Source of the DNA: DASQHW01 sp038209365
Lineage (GTDB): Bacteria > Actinomycetota > Acidimicrobiia > IMCC26256 > PALSA-610
Length of the DNA: 58,029 nucleotides
Reading direction: 5' to 3'
NCBI GenBank assembly: GCA_038209365.1
Contig: JBBQXS010000028.1
Location: 1-58,029 of the forward strand
Position 1 is the stretch's first letter, and the number at the start of each line of letters is the position of its first letter. Positions 47,224 through 56,731 of this stretch are shown piece after piece. A program made the translations under genes and the position numbers. Below the pieces are notes generated by a model. It made no database searches, was not told the DNA's origin, and saw nothing but the letters and a program-made list of their open reading frames with translations.

Positions 47224-50200
47224 GTGCCCGACGCGCCGGAACTGACGACGGCGACATCGCTCGCGGACGCGTTGTTGCGCCGCGCGTCCGCGCAAACAAC
47301 GCGCGCCGAGGCCCGCCGCGCGCGCCGGCTGGGGCGGTTGCTCGCCGATCCCGCCGGGCGCGAGCTGTTGTTCACGCTCACCGACGAGGTGCTGCGCACC
47401 GACGACGACACCCGCGCCGTCGGGCGGCTCCGTCGGCTGATCGCGGGCGGCATCCCCCGCTCGTTCGGGCCGCTCGATCGAGCCGGCCTCAAGCTGGCGG
47501 CGCTCGGTGGCGCGGTGCTGCCGGCGGCCGTCGCACCGGTGGTGCGAGCACGCGTCAAGGCCGAGACCCGGGGTGTGATCCTGGCCGCCGGCGATCCCGG
47601 GTTCGCGAATCATGTGGCCCGCCGCCGCCGCGCGGGTGTCGAGTGCAACGTCAATCTGCTCGGCGAAGCGATCCTGGGTGACGACGAGGCCGACACGCGC
47701 CTCGACGCGGTGTGCAGCCGGCTGCGCCGTCCCGACGTGCGGTGCGTGTCGGTGAAGGTGTCGGCGCTGTGCGCGAACCTCGATGTGCTCGCATTCGATC
47801 ACTCGTTGGCGCGCGTCGTCGACCGGTTGCAGCGCGTCTACCGGATCGCCGCGTCGGCCACACCGCCGAAGCTCGTCTACCTCGATATGGAGGAGTACCG
47901 GGACCTCCACCTCACCGTCGCCGCTTTCCGCACCGCCCTGGACGAGCCCGAGTTCCGATCACTGCCCGGCGGCATCGCGCTGCAGGCGTATCTGCCCGAC
48001 TCGTACGCCGTGCTCGACGAGCTCTGCGAATGGGCCGCGGCACGCCGGGACATTGGGGGCGCACCCGCGCGCGTCCGCATCGTCAAGGGCGCGAACCTCG
48101 CGATGGAGCAGGTCGAAGCCGAGCTCATGGGCTGGCCCCAGGCGCCGTACGACACCAAGGCCGAGGTCGACGCGCACTACAAGCGCATGCTCGATCGCGC
48201 GCTGGCCGCGGCGGCGCGCGGCGACCTTCACGTCGGTGTGGCGAGCCACAATCTCTTCGACATCGCGTGGGCGCTCGCGCTGCGGGACGAGCTGGGCCTG
48301 ACGAACGACACCGTCGAGGTCGAGATGTTGGAAGGCATGGCGCCCGCCCAGGCTCGCGCCGTTCGCGACGTCGCGGGCGCACTGTTGCTGTACACGCCCG
48401 TCGTCGACGACTCGGAGTTCGCGGCCGCGATCGCGTACCTCTCGCGCCGGCTCGACGAGAACGCCTCGGAGGAGAACTTCCTGCGGGCGTTGTTCTCGAT
48501 CACGCCCGCGTCGCCGCGCTGGGACGACGAGCGCGCCCGCTTCGAGGCCGCGGTCAGCGCCCGGCGCACGGTGTCCACGATGCCGCGCCGGCTGCAGGAC
48601 CGACGGACCGAGCGACGCGCCTTCGACCCGGAGGCCCCGTTCGCCAACGAACCCGACACCGATTTCACGCTGCCGGCGAACCGGCGGTGGATCGCGCACC
48701 ATCTCGACGCTGATGTACCGCCGACGCTCCCGCCGGTGCTCGCGCACACCGACGACGTCGATGCCGCGGTCGCGCGCGCACACGAAGGTGCCCGCCACTG
48801 GGCGGCGACCACGACGGCCGAGCGGCGCCGCGTGCTGACTCGGGTCGCGGAAGTGATGGCCGCCGCCCGGGGCCGAACGATCGCAGTCATGGCGCACGAG
48901 ACCGCGAAAACCGTCCGCGAGGGTGATCCGGAGGTGTCGGAAGCGATCGACATGGCGCGCTGGGCGGCATCGCAGACCCGGGTGCTGGACGCGCTCGCAC
49001 GCGAGGGCGTGGGCTGCACGCCGCTCGGCACCGTCGTGGTCGCAGCGCCGTGGAACTTTCCGTACGCCATCCCGGCAAACGGTGTGGTGTCCGCGCTCGC
49101 GGCCGGGAACGCCGTGCTGCTCAAGCCCGCGCCCGAAGCCGTTGCGACCGCGGCCGAGCTCGTTCGTCATCTGCACGACGCCGGCGTCCCGCGTGACATC
49201 GTGCAGCTCGTACGTTGCCCGGACAACGAGGTCGGCCGTCATCTCGTGACGCATGACGGCGTCGACACCGTCGTGCTGACCGGTGCGTACGACACCGCCC
49301 GGATGTTCCTCGATTGGAAGCCGCAACTGCGCCTGATCGCGGAGACCAGCGGCAAGAACGCGCTCGTGATCACCGGCGGGGCGGATGTGGACCTCGCGAT
49401 CCGCGACCTCGTACGCTCCGCGTTCGGTCACGGCGGGCAGAAGTGCTCGGCCGCAAGCCTGGCGATCATCGAAGCGTCGGTGCACGACGACGAGCGGTTC
49501 CTCACGCGCCTCGCCGACGCCGTGCGCAGCGTGCGCGTCGGACGGCCGGCGGACCTGGCGACAATGATGGGGCCGGTCATTCAGCCCCCCGCCGGCAAGC
49601 TGCGGCGGGCGCTCACCACGCTCGATCCCGGTGAACGCTGGCTCGTCGAGCCGAAGCTGCTCGACGACGGCGCGTTGTGGACCCCGGGGGTGAAACTCGG
49701 TGTGCGGCCGGGCTCCTGGTTCCATCGCACCGAATGCTTCGGGCCCGTGCTCGGTGTGATGCGGGCACGCGACCTCGACGACGCGCTGGCGCTCCAGAAC
49801 GCTCCCGAATTCGGTCTCACCGGGGGCCTTCACAGCCTCGACCCGGACGAGATCGCGCATTGGACCGAGCGCGTCGAGGTCGGGAACGCCTATGTGAACC
49901 GGCACACCACCGGCGCGATCGTGCAGCGCCAGCCGTTCGGCGGTTGGAAGCACTCGTCGATCGGCCCGGGCGCAAAGACGGGCGGTCCGAACGACATCCT
50001 GCGCTTCGTGCGCTTCGCGCCCGTCGACTCAATCTCCATGGTCGGATTCGCCACCGCGGAGGGCGGCCTCGCCCCCGTCCCGGGCCGCGACGCAATCTCC
50101 ATGGTCGGTTTCGCCACCGCGGAGGACGGCTTCGCCCCCGTCCCGGGCCGCGACTCCTCATCCATTGCCGCTCGCGACCTCGCGGGATTGCGCGCCGAGC

Positions 50201-50559
50201 AGAACCTGCTTCGTGTCCGACCGCTCGACAGGGTCGTAGTACGCGCGACGGCAACGACGACAGAACACGAGAGACGAATCGTCGCGCAGGCGGCCCGTCT
50301 CACCGGTGTCGGCGTGGAGATCGTCGACGCCCGGGAGCCCGACGACGCGCTCGCGCGCCGGATCGGCGCGAGCGGCGCGCAACGGCTCCGCACGCTCGGC
50401 CCGGTGTCCGATGTGTTGGCGCGCGCCTGCCACACCGCGGGCATCACCATCGACGACACCGCGGTCACCGGCGACGCGCGCGTCGAGCTCCCGCGCTATC
50501 TGCGCGAGCAGGCGATCTCGCGCACGATGCACCGCCACGGGCGCGTCGCGCTCGCCTGA
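47224..50559 (+). CDS. putA: Bifunctional proline dehydrogenase / P5C dehydrogenase (PutA-type)
   Basis: 1111 aa from GTG 47224. PRODH barrel about 90-430, with VKVSALCANLD, LDMEEYRDLHLT, QAYLPDSYAVL, VRIVKGANLAMEQVEAEL and VASHNLFDIAWAL. ALDH domain about 495-950 with VVVAAPWNFPYAIPANGVVS, AETSGKNALVITGG, and the catalytic C741 in HGGQKCSAASLA. A C-terminal region (LRAEQNLLRVRPLDRVVVRA onward) follows. It oxidises proline to P5C (FAD) and P5C to glutamate (NAD). Between the ALDH and C-terminal parts sits a duplicated 21-residue insert, SMVGFATAEGGLAPVPGRD. There is no N-terminal DNA-binding domain, so regulation is probably by the Lrp protein next door. It completes the route from arginine/ornithine by RocD. 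Confidence 0.93.
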   Translation: MPDAPELTTATSLADALLRRASAQTTRAEARRARRLGRLLADPAGRELLFTLTDEVLRTDDDTRAVGRLRRLIAGGIPRSFGPLDRAGLKLAALGGAVLPAAVAPVVRARVKAETRGVILAAGDPGFANHVARRRRAGVECNVNLLGEAILGDDEADTRLDAVCSRLRRPDVRCVSVKVSALCANLDVLAFDHSLARVVDRLQRVYRIAASATPPKLVYLDMEEYRDLHLTVAAFRTALDEPEFRSLPGGIALQAYLPDSYAVLDELCEWAAARRDIGGAPARVRIVKGANLAMEQVEAELMGWPQAPYDTKAEVDAHYKRMLDRALAAAARGDLHVGVASHNLFDIAWALALRDELGLTNDTVEVEMLEGMAPAQARAVRDVAGALLLYTPVVDDSEFAAAIAYLSRRLDENASEENFLRALFSITPASPRWDDERARFEAAVSARRTVSTMPRRLQDRRTERRAFDPEAPFANEPDTDFTLPANRRWIAHHLDADVPPTLPPVLAHTDDVDAAVARAHEGARHWAATTTAERRRVLTRVAEVMAAARGRTIAVMAHETAKTVREGDPEVSEAIDMARWAASQTRVLDALAREGVGCTPLGTVVVAAPWNFPYAIPANGVVSALAAGNAVLLKPAPEAVATAAELVRHLHDAGVPRDIVQLVRCPDNEVGRHLVTHDGVDTVVLTGAYDTARMFLDWKPQLRLIAETSGKNALVITGGADVDLAIRDLVRSAFGHGGQKCSAASLAIIEASVHDDERFLTRLADAVRSVRVGRPADLATMMGPVIQPPAGKLRRALTTLDPGERWLVEPKLLDDGALWTPGVKLGVRPGSWFHRTECFGPVLGVMRARDLDDALALQNAPEFGLTGGLHSLDPDEIAHWTERVEVGNAYVNRHTTGAIVQRQPFGGWKHSSIGPGAKTGGPNDILRFVRFAPVDSISMVGFATAEGGLAPVPGRDAISMVGFATAEDGFAPVPGRDSSSIAARDLAGLRAEQNLLRVRPLDRVVVRATATTTEHERRIVAQAARLTGVGVEIVDAREPDDALARRIGASGAQRLRTLGPVSDVLARACHTAGITIDDTAVTGDARVELPRYLREQAISRTMHRHGRVALA
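50030..50155. repeat. 63-base tandem duplication inside putA
   Basis: Two adjacent 63-base copies (50030-50092 and 50093-50155) differ at a handful of positions. Each encodes a 21-residue unit around ISMVGFATAEGGLAPVPGRD. The reading frame is kept. The flanking text FAPVDS resembles the unit's own FAPVPGRDS tail, which may have seeded the duplication. Confidence 0.92.
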
Positions 50560-50560
50560 C

Positions 50561-51019
50561 TCACGCCGAGCCGCGCGCGACGATGCGCGAGAGCACGATC
50601 GTGGTCTTCGTGCGCTCGGCGTTCTGATGGGCGCGCACCTGCTCGACCACAGCTTCGAGGTCGGCGGGACTCGCGGTCTTCACGTGCAGGAGCGCGTCGG
50701 CTTCACCGGTGACGGTGTAGGCCTCGACGACGTCCGCCAGCCCCGAGACCATCTCGGCGATGTCGGCCGGGTTCGTGCGGCTCCGGCAGTAGAGCTCTAC
50801 GAAGGCCTCGGTGGTGGCACCGATCGCCTCGTCGTCGAGGCGGGCGGTGAAGCCGGTGATGACCCCGTCGGCGACCAGGCGGTCGACCCGCCGTTTCACG
50901 GCCGGCGCCGACAGGCCGACCCGGCTCCCGATCGCCCCGTAGGAAGCACGCGCATTCGTGATCAGTTCTGCAATGATCTGCCGATCTAGGTCGTCTCGAA
51001 GCAACAAATCGCTCCTCAC
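50561..51019 (-). CDS. Lrp/AsnC-family transcriptional regulator
   Basis: 152 aa from GTG 51019; the very long frame upstream is antisense to the hydrolase gene. HTH: LDRQIIAELITNARASYGAI followed by GSRVGLSAPAVKRRVDRL; C-terminal RAM domain with TTEAFVELYCRSR and AYTVTGEADALLHVKTASPAD. It sits between putA (convergent, 1 base apart) and the hydrolase-rocD pair (divergent, about 50 bases), the position of a local regulator of arginine/proline catabolism. In mycobacteria an AsnC-type regulator also lies beside rocD. Confidence 0.92.
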   Translation of the reverse strand: MRSDLLLRDDLDRQIIAELITNARASYGAIGSRVGLSAPAVKRRVDRLVADGVITGFTARLDDEAIGATTEAFVELYCRSRTNPADIAEMVSGLADVVEAYTVTGEADALLHVKTASPADLEAVVEQVRAHQNAERTKTTIVLSRIVARGSA

Positions 51020-51070
51020 ACGCAGCAGCGGCACACTATCGCGCGCTTCCGGAGGCCGTACCATCTCTCC

Positions 51071-51901
51071 ATGGAGCGGTCGACCATTTCCACCAAGACG
51101 CGGCGTTTCCTGATGTGCCCGCCCGCCCATTTCGCCGTCGTCTATTCGATCAATCCCTGGATGCACCCCGAGCTGCCGGCCGACCCGGCCCATGCCATGG
51201 CGCAGTGGGAGCAGCTCCGGACCGCCTACGCCCGGGCCGGGCACGTCGTCGAGACGATCACCGCCAAACGGGGCCTTCCGGACATGGTCTTCGCCGCCAA
51301 CAGCGCGCTCGTCATCGACGGTGTGGCGCTGCTCGCGCGTTTCCGGCATCCGCAACGCGTCGGTGAGGAGCGGCCCTACGAGCGTTGGTTCCGCGCCCGC
51401 GGTCTCACCGTCCGGCGGGCCGAGCACCGTCACGAAGGTGAGGGCGACTTCGTGCTCAGCGGCGAGGTCATCCTCGCCGGGACCGGCTTTCGCACCGACG
51501 TCGACGCGCACGGCGAGGTGGCGCACGTGTTCGGGCGCGAGGTCGTGACGCTCGAGCTGACCGACCCCCGCTTCTACCACCTCGACACTGCATTGTTCGC
51601 GCTCGACGACGAGCAGATCGTGTACTTCCCCGGGGCGTTCTCCGACGCCAGTCGCGCGGTGCTGCAGCGCCGCTATCCGGACGCGATCGTCGTCGACGAA
51701 CGTGACGCCACGATGTTCGGCTGCAACGCGATGAGCGACGGCCGTCATGTGTTCATGCCCGCCGGCGCCGACGGCCTCGCCGCGACGCTCGAGGCGCGGG
51801 GCTTCGAACCGATCACGATCGACCTGTCGGAGCTCGCCAAGGCGGGCGGCAGCGTGAAGTGCTGCACGCTGGACCTGCGAGGGATCGGAGACGAGGAATG
51901 A
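51071..51901 (+). CDS. Amidinotransferase-fold hydrolase (DDAH-like; possible arginine dihydrolase)
   Basis: 276 aa. FLMCPPAHFAVVYSINPWMH at the N-terminus, PDMVFAANSALVIDG, GEGDFVLSGEVILAGTGFRT, and the C-terminal nucleophile in GGSVKCCTLDL (C264, with C265 beside it). The fold cleaves guanidino groups. Relatives are labelled dimethylarginine dimethylaminohydrolase, but the gene is coupled to rocD by an ATGA overlap; a product of ornithine, as made by the cyanobacterial ArgZ/AgrE dihydrolases, would feed RocD directly, whereas DDAH gives citrulline. Which reaction applies is inference. ATG 51071; ATG 51113 is possible but cuts the family's N-terminus. Confidence 0.88.
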   Translation: MERSTISTKTRRFLMCPPAHFAVVYSINPWMHPELPADPAHAMAQWEQLRTAYARAGHVVETITAKRGLPDMVFAANSALVIDGVALLARFRHPQRVGEERPYERWFRARGLTVRRAEHRHEGEGDFVLSGEVILAGTGFRTDVDAHGEVAHVFGREVVTLELTDPRFYHLDTALFALDDEQIVYFPGAFSDASRAVLQRRYPDAIVVDERDATMFGCNAMSDGRHVFMPAGADGLAATLEARGFEPITIDLSELAKAGGSVKCCTLDLRGIGDEE

Positions 51902-53094
51902 GCCGACACACCGCTCCGAACTACGCGCCGTTGGCGGTCACGCTCGTCAGCGGTGACGGCGCGTGGGTCGTCGACGAAGACGGGCGCCGTTATCTCGACT
52001 GCCTGTCCGCGTACTCGGCGCTGAACTTCGGACATCGCCACCCGCGGCTGGTCGCGGCCGCCCACGCCCAGCTGGAACGGCTGACGCTGACGAGCCGGGC
52101 GTTCGGGAACGACCAGCTCGATCCGTTCTGCGCCGAGCTGGCCGAGCTGTGCGGCAAGGAGATGGTGCTGCCGATGAACACCGGCGCCGAGGGCGTCGAG
52201 ACCGCGATCAAGGCCGCCCGCCGCTGGGGCGCTCTCGTGAAGGGCGTCCCGCGCGACCACGCCGAGATCGTCGTCTGCGACGGCAACTTCCACGGTCGTA
52301 CGACGACGATCGTCGGCTTCTCCTCGGACCCCGACGCGCGCGACGGCTTCGGGCCGTTCGCGCCGGGCTTCGTGCGGGTGCCGTTCGGTGACGCGGCGGC
52401 GTTGCGCGCCGCGATCAACGAGCACACGGTCGCGTTCCTGTTCGAGCCCGTGCAGGGCGAGGCGGGCGTGATCGTGCCGCAGGCGGGATATCTCTCCGAT
52501 GTCCGGCGCGCATGCAATGACGCCGGGATCCTGATGATCGCCGACGAGATCCAGTCGGGCCTCGCACGTACGGGACGCACGTTCGCGTGCGATCACGAGA
52601 GCGTGACGCCGGACATGTACATCCTCGGCAAGGCGCTCGGCGGCGGCATCGTGCCGTTGTCGGCCGTCGTCGCCGACGGCGACGTGCTCGGTCTGCTGAC
52701 CGCGGGGACGCACGGCAGCACATTCGGCGGCAACCCATTCGCGTGCGCGGTCGGTCGCGAGGTGATCGCGATGCTGCGCACCGGCGAGTACCAAGAGCGC
52801 GCCGCGCGACTCGGGGGCGACCTCGCCGGGTCGCTCGGCGCGCTCGTAGGACGCGGCGCACGCGCGACGCGGGTGCACGGCTTGTGGGCGGGCATCGACG
52901 TGGCCGACCCGGCAGTCCCCGCGCGACGGATCTGCGAGATGCTCCTCGACCGCGGCGTGCTCGCGAGGGACGCGCACGAGCACACCGTGCGCCTTGCACC
53001 GCCGATCGTGATCGCCGAACGTGACCTCGCGTTCGCCGTCGAGCAGCTCGGCGATGTCCTCGACCTCGCGACTCGGAGCGTCGCCGTCGCCTAG
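51898..53094 (+). CDS. rocD: Ornithine aminotransferase
   Basis: 398 aa class III aminotransferase: NYAPLAVTLVSGDGAWVVDE, YLDCLSAYSALNFGHRHPRL, PMNTGAEGVETAIKAARRWG, FHGRTTTIVGFSSDP, FEPVQGEAGVIVP, and the PLP lysine K245 in YILGKALGGGIVPLSAV. It converts ornithine and 2-oxoglutarate to glutamate semialdehyde (P5C) and glutamate. The P5C is the substrate of the PutA dehydrogenase domain 1.5 kb away. Length is normal. The stop overlaps the convergent ABC transporter gene by 4 bases. Confidence 0.95.
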   Translation: MSRHTAPNYAPLAVTLVSGDGAWVVDEDGRRYLDCLSAYSALNFGHRHPRLVAAAHAQLERLTLTSRAFGNDQLDPFCAELAELCGKEMVLPMNTGAEGVETAIKAARRWGALVKGVPRDHAEIVVCDGNFHGRTTTIVGFSSDPDARDGFGPFAPGFVRVPFGDAAALRAAINEHTVAFLFEPVQGEAGVIVPQAGYLSDVRRACNDAGILMIADEIQSGLARTGRTFACDHESVTPDMYILGKALGGGIVPLSAVVADGDVLGLLTAGTHGSTFGGNPFACAVGREVIAMLRTGEYQERAARLGGDLAGSLGALVGRGARATRVHGLWAGIDVADPAVPARRICEMLLDRGVLARDAHEHTVRLAPPIVIAERDLAFAVEQLGDVLDLATRSVAVA

Positions 53095-54893
53095 CGGTAG
53101 GCGCTGGCCTGCATGCTGTAGAGCTCGGCGTACAACCCGGCGCGGGCGATGAGCTGCTCGTGGGTGCCGGCCTCGGCGACGTGCGCGCCGTCGAGCACGA
53201 TGATCTGATCCGCCATGCGGACCGTCGAGAAGCGGTGCGAGACAAGCACCGTGACGCGGCCGTCGTCGCTCGCCTGGCGGGACGCCGCCGCGAAGCGCTC
53301 GAACAACATGTGCTCGGTCTCGGCGTCGAGCGCGGCGGTCGGTTCGTCGAGCACGCAGAGCAATGGCGCGTCGCGCATGAATCCGCGTGCCAGCGCGAGC
53401 TTCTGCCACTGCCCGATCGACAGCTCGACGCCGTCGTGCCAGGTGGGCCCCAGTTGGGTCTCGAGCCCCTGCGGCATGCGCTCGACGACGTCGGACGCGC
53501 CGGCGCGACCGACCGCGGCGAGCACCGCGGGCGCGTCGTCGACGTGTGCGAGGTCGCCGACCCCGATGGCCGCGAGCGCCGCGTACTCGAAACGGAAGAA
53601 GTCCTGGAACGCGCCCGACAAGCGTTCCCGCCACTTCTCGGCGTCGAGCCGGCGGAGATCGATGCCGTCGACGGTGATGCGGCCCTCGGTCGGCTCGTAG
53701 AACTTGCAGAGAAGCTTCACGAGTGTGGTCTTCCCGGCGCCGTTCTCTCCGACGAGCGCCGCCACCGAACCGGCCCGGAGCTCCAGGTTCACGTTCCGCA
53801 ACACCCACGCGTCGGTGCCGGGGTACCGGAACGAGACGTCTTCGAAGCGCAGACCGCTCGTGAGGCGCGCCGGCACCGGTTGATCGGGCGTGCCGGCATG
53901 AGCGACTGCGTAGTCCTCGAGCCATGCAAGGCGCTGGGCGGCGTCGAGCGTCCAGCGTAGGAACTCGGCCTGGCCGACCGTGACGCCGAGGAAACGCGAC
54001 AGGTTCGCTCCCGCGGCAAGCGCGAGGAGGACGTTGCCCGGCGTCTCATCGAGCCCGGACGCAACGAACACCACCGCGCCGACGTACGCGAGCCCGAACA
54101 ACGTCCACGCAGCGGTGTGCCACCACGTGCTCACCCATCGTTCGTGCGCGACGGCTCCGTACCAGGTGCGCCACGCGTCGTTCCGCCGTTGCACGATGAG
54201 ATCGTTGGTGCCGTCGACGCGGATCTCCTTGCCGGATCCGGCCATGGTCCCGATGTCGAACAGGTGTCGGGCCAGCCGCGAGCTCGGCGCCGCCGCTTCC
54301 TCGGTGCGGCGCTCGACACTTGCTCGCCACGAGGACACGAAGACTGCCGGCAGCGCGAACACGATGAGCAGCACCAATGCCGGGTGGATCGACATGAGCA
54401 ACGCGACCGTGATGAGGATCCGTCCTACCGAGCCGATCGAGCTGAAGAACGAGTCGTAGAAGTGGTTCAGCAGGAACACTTGCTCCCGCAAGAGCTGCAG
54501 ACGGTCGAGGTATGCCGGTCGTTCGTGGTGCTCGATGCTCGCGACCGAGGCCTGCAAGTGCGCGACATGCGCCTCGATCTCGATCGTGGCCCGGTCGCGG
54601 AAGCGCATCTGGATGCGGTTGCCGACCGTGCGCAGCAACCAACCTGCCGCCGCTGCCGTCGCGAGGCCGAAGGCCGACCACATGATCAGCGAGCGCCGCC
54701 CTTCGGTCACGCCGTTCGCGAGGAGCTTCAGCCACAGCGCCCCGAACGCGTCCGGCAGCCACGCCGCGGTGATGAACACGAACGACACGACGAGCAGCCG
54801 TGGCTCGGCGCGATACGCGAGCTTCATCGAGCGCGCCAGGGCACGCCATACCGGCGGGAGATCGGTATCGGACGCCTTGCGCGGCAGTCTCAC
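53091..54893 (-). CDS. ABC half-transporter (membrane plus ATPase domain), exporter type
   Basis: 600 aa from GTG 54893, overlapping the upstream half-transporter (GTGA). About six membrane helices (30-320), then the ATPase: Walker A GENGAGKTTLVKLL, Q loop GAFQDFFRFEY, signature LSIGQWQKLALARGFM (Ile for the usual second Gly), Walker B LLCVLDEPTAALD and H loop VLVSHRFSTVR. It most likely forms a heterodimer with the partner gene. The altered signature may mark the less active site of such a dimer. Substrate unknown; a lipid or peptide is typical of the type. Confidence 0.92.
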   Translation of the reverse strand: MRLPRKASDTDLPPVWRALARSMKLAYRAEPRLLVVSFVFITAAWLPDAFGALWLKLLANGVTEGRRSLIMWSAFGLATAAAAGWLLRTVGNRIQMRFRDRATIEIEAHVAHLQASVASIEHHERPAYLDRLQLLREQVFLLNHFYDSFFSSIGSVGRILITVALLMSIHPALVLLIVFALPAVFVSSWRASVERRTEEAAAPSSRLARHLFDIGTMAGSGKEIRVDGTNDLIVQRRNDAWRTWYGAVAHERWVSTWWHTAAWTLFGLAYVGAVVFVASGLDETPGNVLLALAAGANLSRFLGVTVGQAEFLRWTLDAAQRLAWLEDYAVAHAGTPDQPVPARLTSGLRFEDVSFRYPGTDAWVLRNVNLELRAGSVAALVGENGAGKTTLVKLLCKFYEPTEGRITVDGIDLRRLDAEKWRERLSGAFQDFFRFEYAALAAIGVGDLAHVDDAPAVLAAVGRAGASDVVERMPQGLETQLGPTWHDGVELSIGQWQKLALARGFMRDAPLLCVLDEPTAALDAETEHMLFERFAAASRQASDDGRVTVLVSHRFSTVRMADQIIVLDGAHVAEAGTHEQLIARAGLYAELYSMQASAYR

Positions 54894-56680
54894 AATCTGT
54901 CCAATGCTTCTTCTTCGGGATCGTCGAAGCGCGACGCCTGCAGCTCGAACATCTCCTTGTACCGGCTGCGCTGTGCGACGAGCTCATCGTGTGAACCGAG
55001 CTCTATGACGCGCCCGCGTTCGACCACACAGATGAGATCTGCCCGCCGCACGGTGGAGAACCGGTGCGAGACGAGGATCGTCGTGGTGCCGCGGGTTGCG
55101 TCGATGAGCCGGTCGAAGATCTCGAGCTCGCCCCGCACGTCGAGCTGTGCGGTGGGCTCGTCGAGGAGGACCACGCCCGCGCCGAGCCGCACCGCACACA
55201 ATGCCCGCGCGAGCGCGACCCGCTGCCACTGGCCGCCCGAGAGGTCACGGCCGTTGACGTAGGCGCGAGAGAGCACGGTGTCGAGGTCGGCGAGGTTGGC
55301 GGCGCGTGCTTGCATGAGCGCGGCCAGGACGTCCTCGTCGGATGCCCCGGCGGGTGCGACGTTGTCGCGCAGCGTCAGCTCGTAACGCACGTAGTCCTGG
55401 AACACGGCCGCGATGCGCGCCCTCCATGACGCGAGGTCGAACTCCCGCAGGTCGACGCCGTCGACGCTGATCGTGCCCTCGGTCGGGTCATACATGCGGC
55501 ACAGCAACTTCGCGAGCGTGGTCTTCCCCGCGCCGTTCTGTCCGACGATCGCAAGTGACTTCCCCGCAGGGATCGTGAGGTCCAGGCCGTCCAGCACGAG
55601 ACGGCTGCTGGTCGGATACGCGAACCGAACATTCTCGAGCCGTATCTCCCGTTGCGGCAGTCCCGCCGCTTCCCGCGTGCCGGAGCGCAGCGCACCGGCC
55701 GGCCCCATGCGGTCGAGCAGGCCGAGCACCAGCGGTACCGGTTGCGCGCTCGTGCGCAACCACCAGTCCCAATCGCCGAACGCGAGCGTGCTCGCGCCGA
55801 TCGCGGCCTGCGCGAAGACCACGACTGATCCCAACGACACACGCCCGTCAGTCGCGTCGCGACCCAACGACCAGAAGAACAGGACGTTGGCAACAGTGAC
55901 GATGAGGACGGCATAGGCGGTCGGCCAGGCACCCATCTTTCGTTCGGCCCACGACCTGTCGAGCAGCTGACGCCGCAGCGACGTGAAGCCGCCGACGATC
56001 CAGTCGGCCAGCCCGAACAGACGCACTTCCTTCGCGGCCGGCGACTCGACGGTGAGCTTGTAGGCGTAGCCGGCGCGCCGTTGCTTCTCGACCGTGTCGT
56101 CCGACATCCGTGCGTGCCAGATCGCCGCCGACTTCAGGAAGTGGTGCGTGCTCCCCCACGCTGCGGCCAGCAGCAGGGGCGCCCACCAGCGATAGGCGAA
56201 CAGCAGCAACACCTGGGCAATGCCCCCACCGAACTGCGCGAAGCCCCCGCCGATGTTCGGCATCGACACGACGATGCTGGGGCCCGTGAGACCGAGATCG
56301 AACTCCCGGGCGGAGGACAGCTCGTCGGCGAGCTCGGGGTTCTCGAGATGACCGAGACCGGGTGGCCCTACACAGGCGAGCATCAAGCGATCGTGGAGGT
56401 ACACCGAGACCTTGGCGCCGAGGTTCGACGAGAGCGCGTCGTGTACCGGGCCGACGGCCTGCATTGCGACGAACGTCACGCCGATCGCGGTCAGCGGCAG
56501 CGCGAGCGAATCGTGCTGCTGCACCGCCGACACCGTCACGCCCATCGCGACGACGAACAGGGCGGGGAGCGCGCTGCGCAGCGCGACGAGCCCCCACCAC
56601 GCGATCGCGAGTCGTCGGTCCGCGCGCGCGAGTAGACCGAAGAACTGCGCCACGGGCGCGCTGCGGATCCGGGAGATCAT
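54890..56680 (-). CDS. ABC half-transporter, partner of the downstream gene
   Basis: 596 aa from ATG 56680; the frame upstream of it is antisense to the sulfotransferase. Membrane domain (about 15-300), then Walker A GQNGAGKTTLAKLL, Q loop AVFQDYVRYEL, a standard signature LSGGQWQRVALARAL, Walker B GVVLLDEPTAQLD and H loop ILVSHRFSTVRRAD. Together with its neighbour it makes one consensus and one degenerate signature. Divergent from the sulfotransferase with 51 bases between starts. Confidence 0.92.
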   Translation of the reverse strand: MISRIRSAPVAQFFGLLARADRRLAIAWWGLVALRSALPALFVVAMGVTVSAVQQHDSLALPLTAIGVTFVAMQAVGPVHDALSSNLGAKVSVYLHDRLMLACVGPPGLGHLENPELADELSSAREFDLGLTGPSIVVSMPNIGGGFAQFGGGIAQVLLLFAYRWWAPLLLAAAWGSTHHFLKSAAIWHARMSDDTVEKQRRAGYAYKLTVESPAAKEVRLFGLADWIVGGFTSLRRQLLDRSWAERKMGAWPTAYAVLIVTVANVLFFWSLGRDATDGRVSLGSVVVFAQAAIGASTLAFGDWDWWLRTSAQPVPLVLGLLDRMGPAGALRSGTREAAGLPQREIRLENVRFAYPTSSRLVLDGLDLTIPAGKSLAIVGQNGAGKTTLAKLLCRMYDPTEGTISVDGVDLREFDLASWRARIAAVFQDYVRYELTLRDNVAPAGASDEDVLAALMQARAANLADLDTVLSRAYVNGRDLSGGQWQRVALARALCAVRLGAGVVLLDEPTAQLDVRGELEIFDRLIDATRGTTTILVSHRFSTVRRADLICVVERGRVIELGSHDELVAQRSRYKEMFELQASRFDDPEEEALDRL

Positions 56681-56731
56681 GCGGGCGCGATCTTCGCACG
56701 CGCGTGCGCCGCCGTCGTAGGGTCGACGTCG

